64,000 nt of DNA, taken from the NCBI GenBank assembly GCA_029256085.1, contig JAQSYP010000001.1, positions 310,001 through 374,000 of the forward strand, in the 5' to 3' direction. Position 1 is the first letter of the stretch. Each line of letters begins with the position of its first letter. Of the stretch, positions 56,221 through 64,000 are shown in pieces. A program made the position numbers and the translations under genes. This stretch comes from Caryophanales bacterium. GTDB lineage: Bacteria; Bacillota; Bacilli; CAJFEE01. A model generated the notes under the pieces. It was given only the letters and a program-made list of their open reading frames with translations. It was not told where the DNA came from and did not search any database.

Positions 56221-56688
56221 ATGGCTTTAACAATTGATTTTTTAGATGAAAAAGGGTTACTAACAGAATCAGTAATAACAAATTTAGACAGTTTACTAAA
56301 ATTTGCTGCCAACAAGTTGGACTTTAATTCTGATGCTGAAGTGTCAGTAAGTTTTGTTGATAACAACGAAATTCAAGAGCTTAATAAACAATATAGAAAT
56401 AAAGATTATGCAACTGATGTTTTATCGTTCCCATTAGAAGACGATATCGACGAGATCGCTGTCATTACAGGTCCAGAAGTAGCAATAGGTGATATAATAA
56501 TATCTGTAGAAAAGGCTAAAGAGCAGGCAGAAGAATATAATCATACACTTGAGAGAGAGCTAGGTTTTCTAATTCTTCATGGCTTCCTACATTTAATTGG
56601 ATATGATCATGAAACAGAAGATGATGAAAAGATTATGTTTAGTCTTCAGAAAGAGATTTTAGAAGAATATGGGTTACACAGGGGCTAA
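56221..56688 (+). CDS. ybeY: Endoribonuclease YbeY
   Basis: A 155-residue zinc endoribonuclease for rRNA maturation and quality control. The metal triad appears as HGFLHLIGYDH, preceded by the DVLSFPLE segment; both are conserved. Two adjacent ATGs (56218, 56221) follow GAGGGAGGG; the second has the better spacing. It overlaps dgkA by 20 bases. Confidence 0.93.
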   Translation: MALTIDFLDEKGLLTESVITNLDSLLKFAANKLDFNSDAEVSVSFVDNNEIQELNKQYRNKDYATDVLSFPLEDDIDEIAVITGPEVAIGDIIISVEKAKEQAEEYNHTLERELGFLILHGFLHLIGYDHETEDDEKIMFSLQKEILEEYGLHRG

Positions 56689-57064
56689 CTATCGCTTTTA
56701 TAATAAATTAAAACATGCATTAAACGGATTGTTTCTTGCTCTAAAACACGAAGTACATATAAAAGTGCATATCACAGCTACTCTCATTGTTTTTGTTTTA
56801 GGCTTTACCCTAAAATTAAAAGCTATAGAATTAATAATTCTATTACTAGTTGTTGGTTCCGTGATTACTACAGAACTTATTAACTCTGCTATAGAAAGAG
56901 TAGTTGATCTTATAACAGATGAATATCATCCAATAGCAGGTCAGGCAAAAGATATAGCCGCTGGAGCTGTATTATTTTCAGTAATAATAGCTGTTATAAT
57001 TGGCTTAATAATATTTATACCTTATCTCAAATTTTTAACATCTGAGTTAAAAGTATTTTTTTGA
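56669..57064 (+). CDS. dgkA: Undecaprenol/diacylglycerol kinase DgkA
   Basis: A 131-residue membrane kinase with three helices. The family motif TTELINSAIERVVDLI and the KDIAAGAVLFS stretch carry the active-site Glu and Asp. In Gram-positive bacteria this enzyme phosphorylates undecaprenol. It overlaps ybeY and cdd starts 14 bases after its stop. Confidence 0.9.
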   Translation: MGYTGANYRFYNKLKHALNGLFLALKHEVHIKVHITATLIVFVLGFTLKLKAIELIILLLVVGSVITTELINSAIERVVDLITDEYHPIAGQAKDIAAGAVLFSVIIAVIIGLIIFIPYLKFLTSELKVFF

Positions 57065-57078
57065 AAGGGTTGTTATTA

Positions 57079-57486
57079 GTGGATATAAAGCAATTAGTAC
57101 AGGATGCAATAGCTGCTAGAGAGACTGCATATGTACCATATTCAAAATTCAAGGTTGGTGCTGCATTACTTTCTGAGGATGGTACTGTCTATAAAGGCTG
57201 CAACATTGAGAATGCCTCATTTGGATTAACTAATTGTGCTGAACGTACTGCTGTATTTAAAGCAGTATCAGAAGGTAAACGTAAATTCAATGCAATTGCA
57301 ATTGTTGCTGATACTGAAGGGCCAGTATCACCATGTGGTGCTTGTCGTCAAGTATTGGCTGAATTTTTAGATCAAAACTCAAAAGTGTTTTTGTCTAATT
57401 TAAATGGTAATATATATGAAACAACAGTGCAGGAATTACTGCCTGGAGCTTTTAAATCGGGGGATATGAATGACAGAAAAGTTTAA
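57079..57486 (+). CDS. cdd: Cytidine deaminase Cdd
   Basis: A 135-residue zinc deaminase for cytidine and deoxycytidine. The zinc ligands are in NCAERTAVF and [11 protein letters not shown]; the N-terminal [13 protein letters not shown] is typical. The GTG at 57079 is about 9 bases after AAAGGG; an earlier TTG lies ahead of that site. It overlaps era by 17 bases. Confidence 0.94.
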   Translation: MDIKQLVQDAIAARETAYVPYSKFKVGAALLSEDGTVYKGCNIENASFGLTNCAERTAVFKAVSEGKRKFNAIAIVADTEGPVSPCGACRQVLAEFLDQNSKVFLSNLNGNIYETTVQELLPGAFKSGDMNDRKV

Positions 57487-58378
57487 ATCAGGTTTTGTTT
57501 CCATAATAGGAAGACCCAATGTGGGTAAATCAACATTTTTGAATCATGTTGTAGGTCAAAAAATTGCTATTATGAGTGATAAACCACAAACAACAAGAAA
57601 TAAAATACAAGGAGTTTATACTTCTAATGATAGCCAAATTGTCTTTATAGATACTCCTGGTATTCATAAACCTAAGCATAAATTAGGTGATTTTATGATG
57701 AAGGTTGCGCAGAATACCTTAGGAGAAGTCGACGCTGTTTTATTTATGGTGAATGCCACTGAGAAATTCGGAAGAGGCGAAGAGTTTATCTTAGAAAGAC
57801 TACAAAATGTTGATGTTCCAGTCTTTCTAGTTATTAATAAAATAGACTTAGTTAGTCCTGAAGAGCTTTTTAAAACTATTGAATCATATAAGGATCGATA
57901 TAATTTTAGTGAAATTGTGCCAATTTCTGCATTACAGGGAAATAACGTCGAGACATTAATAAAGCAAATTGAAAAGTATCTTGAAGAAGGCCCAATGTTT
58001 TACCCGGCAGATCAGGTTACTGATCATCCTGAAAGATTTATTATTGCTGAGTTAGTAAGAGAAAAAGTTCTACATCTTACTCATGAAGAAATACCGCACT
58101 CTATTGCAGTATTTACTGAGAAGATTTCAACTGAAAATGAAGGTAGAAATATTGATGTAAATGCTACTATTATTGTAGAAAGACCATCGCAAAAGGGGAT
58201 AATTATTGGCAAGCAAGGACAAATGCTAAAAGAAATAGGAACTAGGGCACGTAAGGACATTGAAATGCTGCTTGGATCTAAGGTGTATTTGGAACTATGG
58301 GTTCGAGTTGAGAAAAATTGGCGTGATAAAGTTGGTTATTTAAGAGAAATCGGTTATTCTGAAGATGATTATAGATAA
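57470..58378 (+). CDS. era: GTPase Era
   Basis: A 302-residue GTPase for 16S rRNA maturation. G1 [10 protein letters not shown]3 [11 protein letters not shown]4 NKIDLV, and a C-terminal KH domain with [15 protein letters not shown]. The overlap with cdd suggests coupling. After it, a 93-base gap leads to yqzL. Confidence 0.97.
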   Translation: MTEKFKSGFVSIIGRPNVGKSTFLNHVVGQKIAIMSDKPQTTRNKIQGVYTSNDSQIVFIDTPGIHKPKHKLGDFMMKVAQNTLGEVDAVLFMVNATEKFGRGEEFILERLQNVDVPVFLVINKIDLVSPEELFKTIESYKDRYNFSEIVPISALQGNNVETLIKQIEKYLEEGPMFYPADQVTDHPERFIIAELVREKVLHLTHEEIPHSIAVFTEKISTENEGRNIDVNATIIVERPSQKGIIIGKQGQMLKEIGTRARKDIEMLLGSKVYLELWVRVEKNWRDKVGYLREIGYSEDDYR

Positions 58379-58471
58379 TTACCAATAATTAAACAGAATG
58401 AAACAAATGGGAGTGGAGATTTTAATAGTATAGGTTGGGATACTTCGTTTTATTATGAAAGGAATGGTAAT

Positions 58472-58615
58472 ATGTTAGATTTTACCTGGAAAGTATTTAG
58501 TAAAACAGGTAGTATCGATTCTTATCTCCTCTATAAGGAGCTTGAAAGAGAAAACAATGCCTCTGGAGACCAAGGAAACGAAGCAAATACTAATGAAGAA
58601 TCTCCAATAATTTAG
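58472..58615 (+). CDS. yqzL: YqzL family small protein
   Basis: A 47-residue protein beginning MLDFTWKVFSKTGSIDSYLL, which matches the YqzL family, and ending in an acidic tail. YqzL is located between era and recO in Bacillus, as here. AAAGGAATGG precedes the ATG. Function is unknown. Confidence 0.88.
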   Translation: MLDFTWKVFSKTGSIDSYLLYKELERENNASGDQGNEANTNEESPII

Positions 58616-58630
58616 ATTGTTAACATTTTA

Positions 58631-58668
58631 TCGAACTAGAGTAAGTTTTCTAGCTCGATTTTTTTTAC
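58631..58668 (+). terminator. Terminator after yqzL
   Basis: TCGAACTAGA (58631-58640) pairs with TCTAGCTCGA (58649-58658) with one mismatch, followed by eight T residues. Confidence 0.88.
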
Positions 58669-58714
58669 TTATAATGATAAGTTAAGTTTAGAATGCTTTT
58701 CGAAAGAGGTGTGA

Positions 58715-59461
58715 ATGTTGTTTGAAAAGCTTGAAGGAATAGTTATAAGAGTAAAAGATTATGGTGAAAGTGATAAACTTGTGTGGATTTACACAAGGGA
58801 AAAAGGGAAAATTTCTTGCATTGCTAAGGGTGCAAAAAGACCAAATAGTAGACTGGCTGCTTGTACACAACTTTTTACATATGGAATTTTTGTGATTCAA
58901 CCTAGTAGTGGTTTATCAACTATAAGACAAGGTGATGTTATAAATAACTTATCATCAATAAAGAAAGATATAGTGCTAACAGCATACTCAGCATATGTAT
59001 GTGAACTTTTAGATAAAGTTACGGAAGAGAAAATAAGTAATCCATACTTATTTCAACTCGTTATGCAAGTGATTGTTTATATTGATGAAGGAATAGATGC
59101 TGAAATATTAAAACAAATTTATGATGTTAAAATGTTGGAAGTTTTAGGAATAAAGCCAAGGCTATTATCATGTAGCTTGTGTGATAGAAATGAGAGTTTA
59201 GTCGGTTTTTCCTTGAAAAATGGTGGTATGTTGTGTAATACATGTGCTCATCAAGATAGTAATATTATTTTTTTGCGCGGGCAATTAGTTAAACTGTTAA
59301 TGATTTACTCAGTACTTGATATTACAAATCTGGGAAAAATAAATGTAAGTGAAGAATCCAAACAAATTCTTTCTAGAATTATAAATAATTACTATGATGA
59401 GTATAGCGGATTACACTTAAAATCTAAAAAGTTTCTTGAACAACTTGATTTATTTGTTTAA
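58715..59461 (+). CDS. recO: DNA repair protein RecO
   Basis: A 248-residue recombination mediator that loads RecA on SSB-coated DNA. An N-terminal OB fold (FEKLEGIVIRVKDYGESDKLV) is followed by a helical domain, with a zinc finger of CSLC and CNTC. AGAGGTGTGA precedes the ATG. It stands alone between terminator and T-box. Confidence 0.94.
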   Translation: MLFEKLEGIVIRVKDYGESDKLVWIYTREKGKISCIAKGAKRPNSRLAACTQLFTYGIFVIQPSSGLSTIRQGDVINNLSSIKKDIVLTAYSAYVCELLDKVTEEKISNPYLFQLVMQVIVYIDEGIDAEILKQIYDVKMLEVLGIKPRLLSCSLCDRNESLVGFSLKNGGMLCNTCAHQDSNIIFLRGQLVKLLMIYSVLDITNLGKINVSEESKQILSRIINNYYDEYSGLHLKSKKFLEQLDLFV

Positions 59462-59499
59462 TATTAGTAAAATTTCAACTAAGTATATATTTAAAATGT

Positions 59500-59697
59500 G
59501 TAATGATAGAAAAGAGTACAGACAAGCCTTTATATAAGCGAACCTAGGATAGTGAAAGCTAGGCTATAAAGATGTTTGGAAGGCGTTCTTGAACACATAA
59601 TTAAGTGATTCTAGCTAAGCTAGAATAATTAGGGTGGAACCGCGGGTAACTCTCGTCCCTATTGCATTTTGCAATAGAGATGAGAGTTTTTTATTTT
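59500..59697 (+). promoter_or_regulatory. Glycine T-box leader of glyQ-glyS
   Basis: A T-box riboswitch. Stem I has the GAACCTAGG/AGCTAGG arms; a GGC codon at 59582-59584 (glycine) is the likely specifier; the T-box sequence AGGGTGGAACCGCG (59630-59643) is perfect. The terminator AACTCTCGTC... with GATGAGAGTT ends in TTTTTTATTTTT. It reads uncharged tRNA-Gly and permits readthrough into glyQS when glycine is short. Confidence 0.93.
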
Positions 59698-59706
59698 TAG
59701 ATGAAT

Positions 59707-59736
59707 ACCACCGGCTAGGTCGGTGGTTCTAAAAAG
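59707..59736. repeat. Solitary IS200/IS605-like palindrome, copy 2
   Basis: ACCACCG and CGGTGGT arms with a 7-base loop, followed by GGTGGTTCTAAAAAG-type sequence identical over 15 bases to 1251-1265. It lies 10 bases after the T-box terminator. Confidence 0.4.
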
Positions 59737-59749
59737 CTTATATTACTTT

Positions 59750-59890
59750 TGTTGATTTGTGCTTTCGGCGCTCGAAATGCATGCATTTCGCCAACGGGAA
59801 CAGCACGAGCCGAAAATCCATTTTTGCAAGCTCACTTGCAAAAATTAGTTGAGGCCGTGCCCGTGGAAAGCGAGCGCCTAAGCGAAATTT
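59750..59890 (-). repeat. Palindromic MITE-like element between T-box and glyQ
   Basis: About 141 bp with imperfect terminal inverted repeats (GTGCTTTCGGCGCTCG and CGAGCGCCTAAGCG), an 18-base perfect palindrome CGAAATGCATGCATTTCG, a CGGGAACAGCACG/GGCCGTGCCCG pair, and an inner TTTTTGCAAG/CTTGCAAAAA hairpin. The core is the reverse complement of the element at 2998-3095. Readthrough glyQS mRNA must include it. Confidence 0.75.
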
Positions 59891-59932
59891 GGCTTTTGCC
59901 AAGTCTATTTTATTTTAATGGAGGTTTTAAAG

Positions 59933-60817
59933 ATGAATTTTCAAAATATGATTTTTACTTTACAAAAGCATTGGTCTGATCAAGGTTGTGTATTAATGCA
60001 GGCATATGATGTTGAAAAAGGTGCTGGTACATTAAGTCCATATACTTTCTTAAGAAGCTTAGGGCCTGAACCGTGGAATGTAGCATATGTAGAACCTTCA
60101 AGAAGACCAGCAGATGGTCGCTATGGTGAAAATCCAAACCGCCTTTATCAACATCATCAATTTCAAGTAATTATGAAACCTTCTCCTGATAACATTCAAG
60201 ATTTATATCTTGATTCTTTAAAGGCACTAGGTATTAACCCGTTGGAACACGATATTCGTTTTGTTGAAGACAATTGGGAACATCCTGCTTTAGGTGCAGC
60301 TGGATTAGGTTGGGAAGTATGGTTAGATGGTATGGAAGTAACTCAGTTTACCTATTTTCAACAAGTAGGAGGATTAGAGTGTAAACCAGTAGCGGTTGAA
60401 ATTACATATGGACTAGAAAGATTAGCGTCGTATATACAAGATAAAGATAATGTTTTTGATTTAGAATGGACAAATGGTGTTACATATAGAGATATTTTTG
60501 GTCAGCCTGAATTTGAACATTCGAAATATACTTTTGAAGAAAGTAATGTTGAAATGCTATTTGCTACATTTTCAACCTTCGAAAAGGAAGCACATAGTTT
60601 GATGGATAAAGGACTAGTGTATCCAGCATATGACTATGTATTGAAATGTTCACATATGTTCAATTTACTAGATGCAAGAGGTGCGATATCAGTTACTGAA
60701 AGAACAGGTTATATTGGAAGAATAAGAACTTTGGCTAGAAGTATTGCCAAGACTTATTACAATGAAAGAGAAAAGCTTGGCTTTCCAATGTTAAATCAAA
60801 AGGTTGGTGACAAATAA
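59933..60817 (+). CDS. glyQ: Glycyl-tRNA synthetase alpha subunit GlyQ
   Basis: A 294-residue class II synthetase subunit. Motifs: [36 protein letters not shown] and the [10 protein letters not shown] stretch. The ATG at 59933 has TGGAGG upstream; a codon 15 bases earlier lies inside the ribosome-binding region. The last base overlaps the glyS start (TAATG). Confidence 0.97.
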   Translation: MNFQNMIFTLQKHWSDQGCVLMQAYDVEKGAGTLSPYTFLRSLGPEPWNVAYVEPSRRPADGRYGENPNRLYQHHQFQVIMKPSPDNIQDLYLDSLKALGINPLEHDIRFVEDNWEHPALGAAGLGWEVWLDGMEVTQFTYFQQVGGLECKPVAVEITYGLERLASYIQDKDNVFDLEWTNGVTYRDIFGQPEFEHSKYTFEESNVEMLFATFSTFEKEAHSLMDKGLVYPAYDYVLKCSHMFNLLDARGAISVTERTGYIGRIRTLARSIAKTYYNEREKLGFPMLNQKVGDK

Positions 60818-62895
60818 TGAATAAATTTCCTTTACTATTAGAAATAGGTGTAGAAGATTTACCTGCACGTTTCATAAACGAATCAATAGAACAACTTAAA
60901 ATAAAGGTATCGAATTTTTTAAATGAAAATCGGGTTTCATTTGGTGAAATTACCGAATATTCAACACCTAGGAGACTTGCATTAATTATTTCTGATATAG
61001 ATGAATTTTCAAAATCAATAGAAATAGAAGCAAAAGGACCTGCGAAGAAAATTGCTCAAGATTCTGATGGTAATTGGACAAAGGCAGCTGTTGGTTTTGC
61101 GACAGGACAAGGTGCTACAACTAATGATTTATTTTTTAAAGAAGTTAAAGGCATTGAGTATGCGTATGTTATTAAGAAAGAAGAAGGAAAAAGGACACAT
61201 GATCTACTTATGAATTTAGATAGTGTTATTACTTCAATGACATTTCCAAAGAGTATGCGCTGGGGAAGTGAGGATCTACGTTTTATTAGACCTATTAAAT
61301 GGTTAATTTGTTTATTAGGTGAAGATGTTGTGCCATTACAGATTACGAATGTTGTTGCTTCCAATGTAACTAGAGGACACAGATTCTTGGGGAAAAATGT
61401 TGAATTAAATTCTCCTGCTGACTATGTTAATAAATTAGCTGAACAGCATGTAGTTGCTGACTATAACGAACGAAAGCAACTAATAGTTAATCAAATTAAT
61501 GAGCTTGAATTAAAGAATAATTGGGTTATACCAACTGATTTAGAGTTATTAGACGAAGTAATTAATTTAGTTGAATATCCTACTATATTAGTTGGAGACT
61601 TTAATGATAACTTCTTAAGAATTCCTGATGAAGTTTTAATTACAACAATGAAAGAGCATCAAAGGTATTTTCCAGTTAAATCAACTGATGGTAAATTATT
61701 GCCACATTTCGTTACTGTGAGAAATGGTACTAGTCATGCACTTGAAACAGTAAAGAAAGGTAACGAAAAGGTTTTATCTGCGAGATTATCTGATGCAGCA
61801 TTTTTCTACGACGAAGATCAAAAGAGAACTATTGATTTTAACTTAGCAAAACTAAAAACAGTTGTTTTCCATGAAGAGTTAGGTACTATTACAGATAAAA
61901 TTAACCGATTAACTAGTGTAACAGATAGCATTTCAAATTTATTAAAATTGAGTGATGTAGAAGCACAAAAGTTAGAAAGAGCTGCTAGTATTTGTAAGTT
62001 TGATTTAGTTTCCAATATGGTATATGAATTCCCAGAACTACAAGGAATTATGGGTGAAAAATATTCATTAATTTTTGGTGAAGATAGTGATGTTGCTACA
62101 GCAATTAATGAGCACTACATGCCAAGAAATTCAGAAGATGGTTTACCTAATAGTCAAATTGGAGCTGCGTTAAGTATACTTGATAAATTGGACACGATTG
62201 TTGGGTTCTTTGGGATAGGCTTAATTCCAACTGGGTCCCAAGATCCATATGGATTACGAAGACAAGCAGCAGGAATTGTACAAATTCTGTTGGACAGAAA
62301 TTGGGGAATAATTTTAACAGATCTTGTTAAACCAATATACGAAGAATATCTAAAGAATGAGTCAATTAAGAAGAGTTACAACGAATTAATAAATGATATA
62401 ACTAATTTCTTTGGATTAAGGGTTAAAGCTTTGCTACAAGAAAAAAACATTCGATTCGATATAATTGATGCAGTATTAGCATCTGAATGTTTTAATGTAG
62501 TCAAAATAGTTAAAAAAGGATATGTACTTCAAAATGAACTTTCTAATGAAGGTTTTAAAGAATTTATAGAGTCTCTAAACAGAGTTATAAATATTTCTAA
62601 GAAAGGGACACCTGGTATTGTTAATAAGGAACTCCTCCTAACTACTGAAGAATTACAACTTTTCAATGCTATAAATGAGATTGAAGTCGAATATCATTCA
62701 TACTTAAAGCAAGATGAATTTGATAAAGCGTTTGCTGTGCTGAAATCATTACAACCAAAGATTAATATGTATTTTGATAATGTAATGGTAATGACTGACA
62801 ACGAGCAATTAAAAAATAATCGCCTAACAATGTTAAGTAATATTAGTAGATTTATTTTAATGTTTGCAAATACTTCATTAATAAATACAAAATAA
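60817..62895 (+). CDS. glyS: Glycyl-tRNA synthetase beta subunit GlyS
   Basis: A 692-residue beta subunit. It begins LLLEIGVEDLPARFI, has the HD-like central domain and DPYGLRRQAAGI motif, and ends with an anticodon-binding domain (FDNVMVMTDNEQLKNNRLTML). It pairs with GlyQ as an alpha2-beta2 enzyme. Translationally coupled to glyQ. Confidence 0.97.
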   Translation: MNKFPLLLEIGVEDLPARFINESIEQLKIKVSNFLNENRVSFGEITEYSTPRRLALIISDIDEFSKSIEIEAKGPAKKIAQDSDGNWTKAAVGFATGQGATTNDLFFKEVKGIEYAYVIKKEEGKRTHDLLMNLDSVITSMTFPKSMRWGSEDLRFIRPIKWLICLLGEDVVPLQITNVVASNVTRGHRFLGKNVELNSPADYVNKLAEQHVVADYNERKQLIVNQINELELKNNWVIPTDLELLDEVINLVEYPTILVGDFNDNFLRIPDEVLITTMKEHQRYFPVKSTDGKLLPHFVTVRNGTSHALETVKKGNEKVLSARLSDAAFFYDEDQKRTIDFNLAKLKTVVFHEELGTITDKINRLTSVTDSISNLLKLSDVEAQKLERAASICKFDLVSNMVYEFPELQGIMGEKYSLIFGEDSDVATAINEHYMPRNSEDGLPNSQIGAALSILDKLDTIVGFFGIGLIPTGSQDPYGLRRQAAGIVQILLDRNWGIILTDLVKPIYEEYLKNESIKKSYNELINDITNFFGLRVKALLQEKNIRFDIIDAVLASECFNVVKIVKKGYVLQNELSNEGFKEFIESLNRVINISKKGTPGIVNKELLLTTEELQLFNAINEIEVEYHSYLKQDEFDKAFAVLKSLQPKINMYFDNVMVMTDNEQLKNNRLTMLSNISRFILMFANTSLINTK

Positions 62896-62897
62896 CA

Positions 62898-62921
62898 TCG
62901 GAGGATTTTTTTCCTCCGATA
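62898..62921. terminator. Hairpin after glyS, possible terminator
   Basis: ATCGGAGGA pairs with TCCTCCGAT with a T-rich loop. No T-tract follows the stem on the plus strand, so termination is uncertain. Confidence 0.45.
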
Positions 62922-63008
62922 CATGTCATTATCTATTAATTGTTTTATAATAATGATGCTTAATGTATAATTATGGTATTAAATAGATAGGAATATGACA
63001 GATAGGGG

Positions 63009-63650
63009 GTGTCCAACATAGAACTTAATAAGCGCCAGGATCAAATACTAGAAATAGTTAAGGAAAAAGGTCCTATCACAGGTGAACAAATCGCAGACCT
63101 TCTAAATTTAACTAGAGCAACATTAAGACCCGATTTGGCAATTCTTACAATGACTGGATACTTAGAAGCTAGGCCACGTGTTGGATATTTCTACGCAGGA
63201 AAATCTGGTGGATTACATATTTCAGAAAAAATTAATAAAATAATGGTGAAAGATTATCAATCAATTCCAGTTGTAGTTAATAATAATGTATCTGTTTACG
63301 ATGCGATTTGTACGATGTTCTTAGAAGATGTTGGTACACTATTTGTTGTTGATGAAAATTCAATTCTCGTAGGTGTCCTATCAAGAAAAGATTTATTGAG
63401 AGCAAGTCTAGGTAGTCAAAACTTAAATACAATTCCAGTTAACATAATTATGACGAGAATGCCAAACATTACAATGTGTACGCGAGACGAATTAATAATA
63501 AATGTTGCTGATAAACTTATTGAAAAGCAAATTGATGCTTTACCAATTGTTAAAGAAACAGATAAAGGCTATGAGGTAGTTGGTCGAATTACAAAAACAA
63601 ATATCACAAAATTATTAGTAGATATTGCTAATGATGAGTTAATGATATAA
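63009..63650 (+). CDS. ccpN: Gluconeogenesis repressor CcpN
   Basis: A 213-residue repressor of gapB and pckA in B. subtilis. The N-terminal winged helix ([40 protein letters not shown]) is followed by two CBS domains ([19 protein letters not shown] and [13 protein letters not shown]). Start is GTG at 63009, inside a GGGGGTG run, giving the [10 protein letters not shown]-terminus of the family. ppsR is next, a known functional partner. Confidence 0.93.
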   Translation: MSNIELNKRQDQILEIVKEKGPITGEQIADLLNLTRATLRPDLAILTMTGYLEARPRVGYFYAGKSGGLHISEKINKIMVKDYQSIPVVVNNNVSVYDAICTMFLEDVGTLFVVDENSILVGVLSRKDLLRASLGSQNLNTIPVNIIMTRMPNITMCTRDELIINVADKLIEKQIDALPIVKETDKGYEVVGRITKTNITKLLVDIANDELMI

Positions 63651-63663
63651 ACAGGGGGTAACT

Positions 63664-64000
63664 ATGGAAAAACCTATTATTTATATTGTTTCTGATTCAG
63701 TTGGAGAAACAGCTGATTTAGTAATTAAAGCAGCAGTAAGTCAATTTGATGTAGCGATGGATATTAAAAGAGTTCCTTATGTAGAAGATAAAACAACAGT
63801 AAAAGAGCTAGTGTCAATGGCGAAGCTACAAGGGGCCATTATAGGTTTTACACTAGTAAAACCAGATATTAGAAACTACTTACTTCAAGAAGCTGCCAAA
63901 ATCGGGGTTGAGGTTTTTGATATTATTGGACCAATAATTGATAAGATGCAAAATATATATGATATTACACCGAAGTATGAACCTGGTATTGTAAGAAAAC
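63664..64000 (+). CDS. ppsR: PPDK/PEP synthase regulatory protein PpsR (YqfL), partial
   Basis: The first 112 codons of a DUF299-type bifunctional kinase/phosphorylase ([20 protein letters not shown] at the start); the window ends inside the gene. In this family the enzyme controls pyruvate phosphate dikinase or PEP synthase by phosphorylation; in B. subtilis YqfL modulates CcpN. AGGGGGTAAC precedes the ATG, and it follows ccpN by 13 bases. Confidence 0.92.
   Translation, partial: MEKPIIYIVSDSVGETADLVIKAAVSQFDVAMDIKRVPYVEDKTTVKELVSMAKLQGAIIGFTLVKPDIRNYLLQEAAKIGVEVFDIIGPIIDKMQNIYDITPKYEPGIVRK

Noticed and set aside
57061-57078. Earlier TTG start of cdd
   Set aside because: It lies at or before the ribosome-binding region, and the extra six residues do not match the family; the GTG at 57079 is better placed.
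59749-59979. Open frame of 76 codons before glyQ
   Set aside because: It lies inside the palindromic element and overlaps the glyQ start; repeats often give chance frames.

Overview
The window is chromosomal DNA from a low-GC, endospore-forming member of the Bacillaceae. Sporulation genes (sigK, gpr, spoIIP, yqxA, yqfC, yqfD, sda, a YjcZ-like protein) and competence genes (comER, comEA, comEB, comEC) sit in an order that largely follows the B. subtilis yqeG-to-yqfL region. Gene content is bacillar, but the genus cannot be fixed from this window alone. I see no rRNA, tRNA, prophage, CRISPR array or intact transposase.

Region 1 (1-19600) is more accessory. It holds the end of a ribose ABC operon (rbsC end, rbsB), a Ktr-type K+ channel protein, a VanZ-like protein, an amino-acid permease, a LysE exporter, a glutathione peroxidase, the BdbD/BdbC thiol oxidase pair, a CDGSH-type Fe-S protein and a nitroreductase. 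Riboflavin genes are split: ribD lies in a separate unit (with a HAD nucleotidase and an MBL hydrolase), while ribE-ribBA-ribH follow an FMN riboswitch. Next come a chemoreceptor, an uninterrupted sigK, a YjcZ-like protein, and pssA/psd for phosphatidylethanolamine synthesis.

Region 2 (19700-47120) is the conserved backbone: sda with a DnaA-box cluster, yqeG-yqeH-aroE-yhbY-nadD-yqeK-rsfS-yqeM, comER/comEA-comEB-comEC, yqzM, holA, rpsT, gpr-spoIIP-yqxA, lepA-hemW, the CIRCE-controlled hrcA-grpE-dnaK locus, dnaJ-prmA-rsmE-mtaB-deoC, and rpsU-yqeY. Between yqzM and holA lies a run of four strong hairpins ending in a terminator, a candidate unrecognised structured RNA.

Region 3 (47120-53500) is an insertion relative to B. 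subtilis: a glycolate oxidase pair (glcD, glcF), a CdaR-type regulator and a second chemoreceptor. It occupies the place where nfeD-floA-yqfB would be expected.

Region 4 (53575-64000) resumes the backbone: yqfC-yqfD-phoH, ybeY-dgkA-cdd-era, yqzL-recO, a glycine T-box with glyQ-glyS, ccpN and the start of ppsR. The gene for the c-di-AMP phosphodiesterase PgpH, normally between phoH and ybeY, is absent from this spot.

Intergenic spaces carry several dispersed elements: three copies of a bcr1-like element, three palindromic MITE-like elements (one between the T-box terminator and glyQ), two IS200/IS605-like solitary hairpins, and a helically phased 21-bp repeat array.
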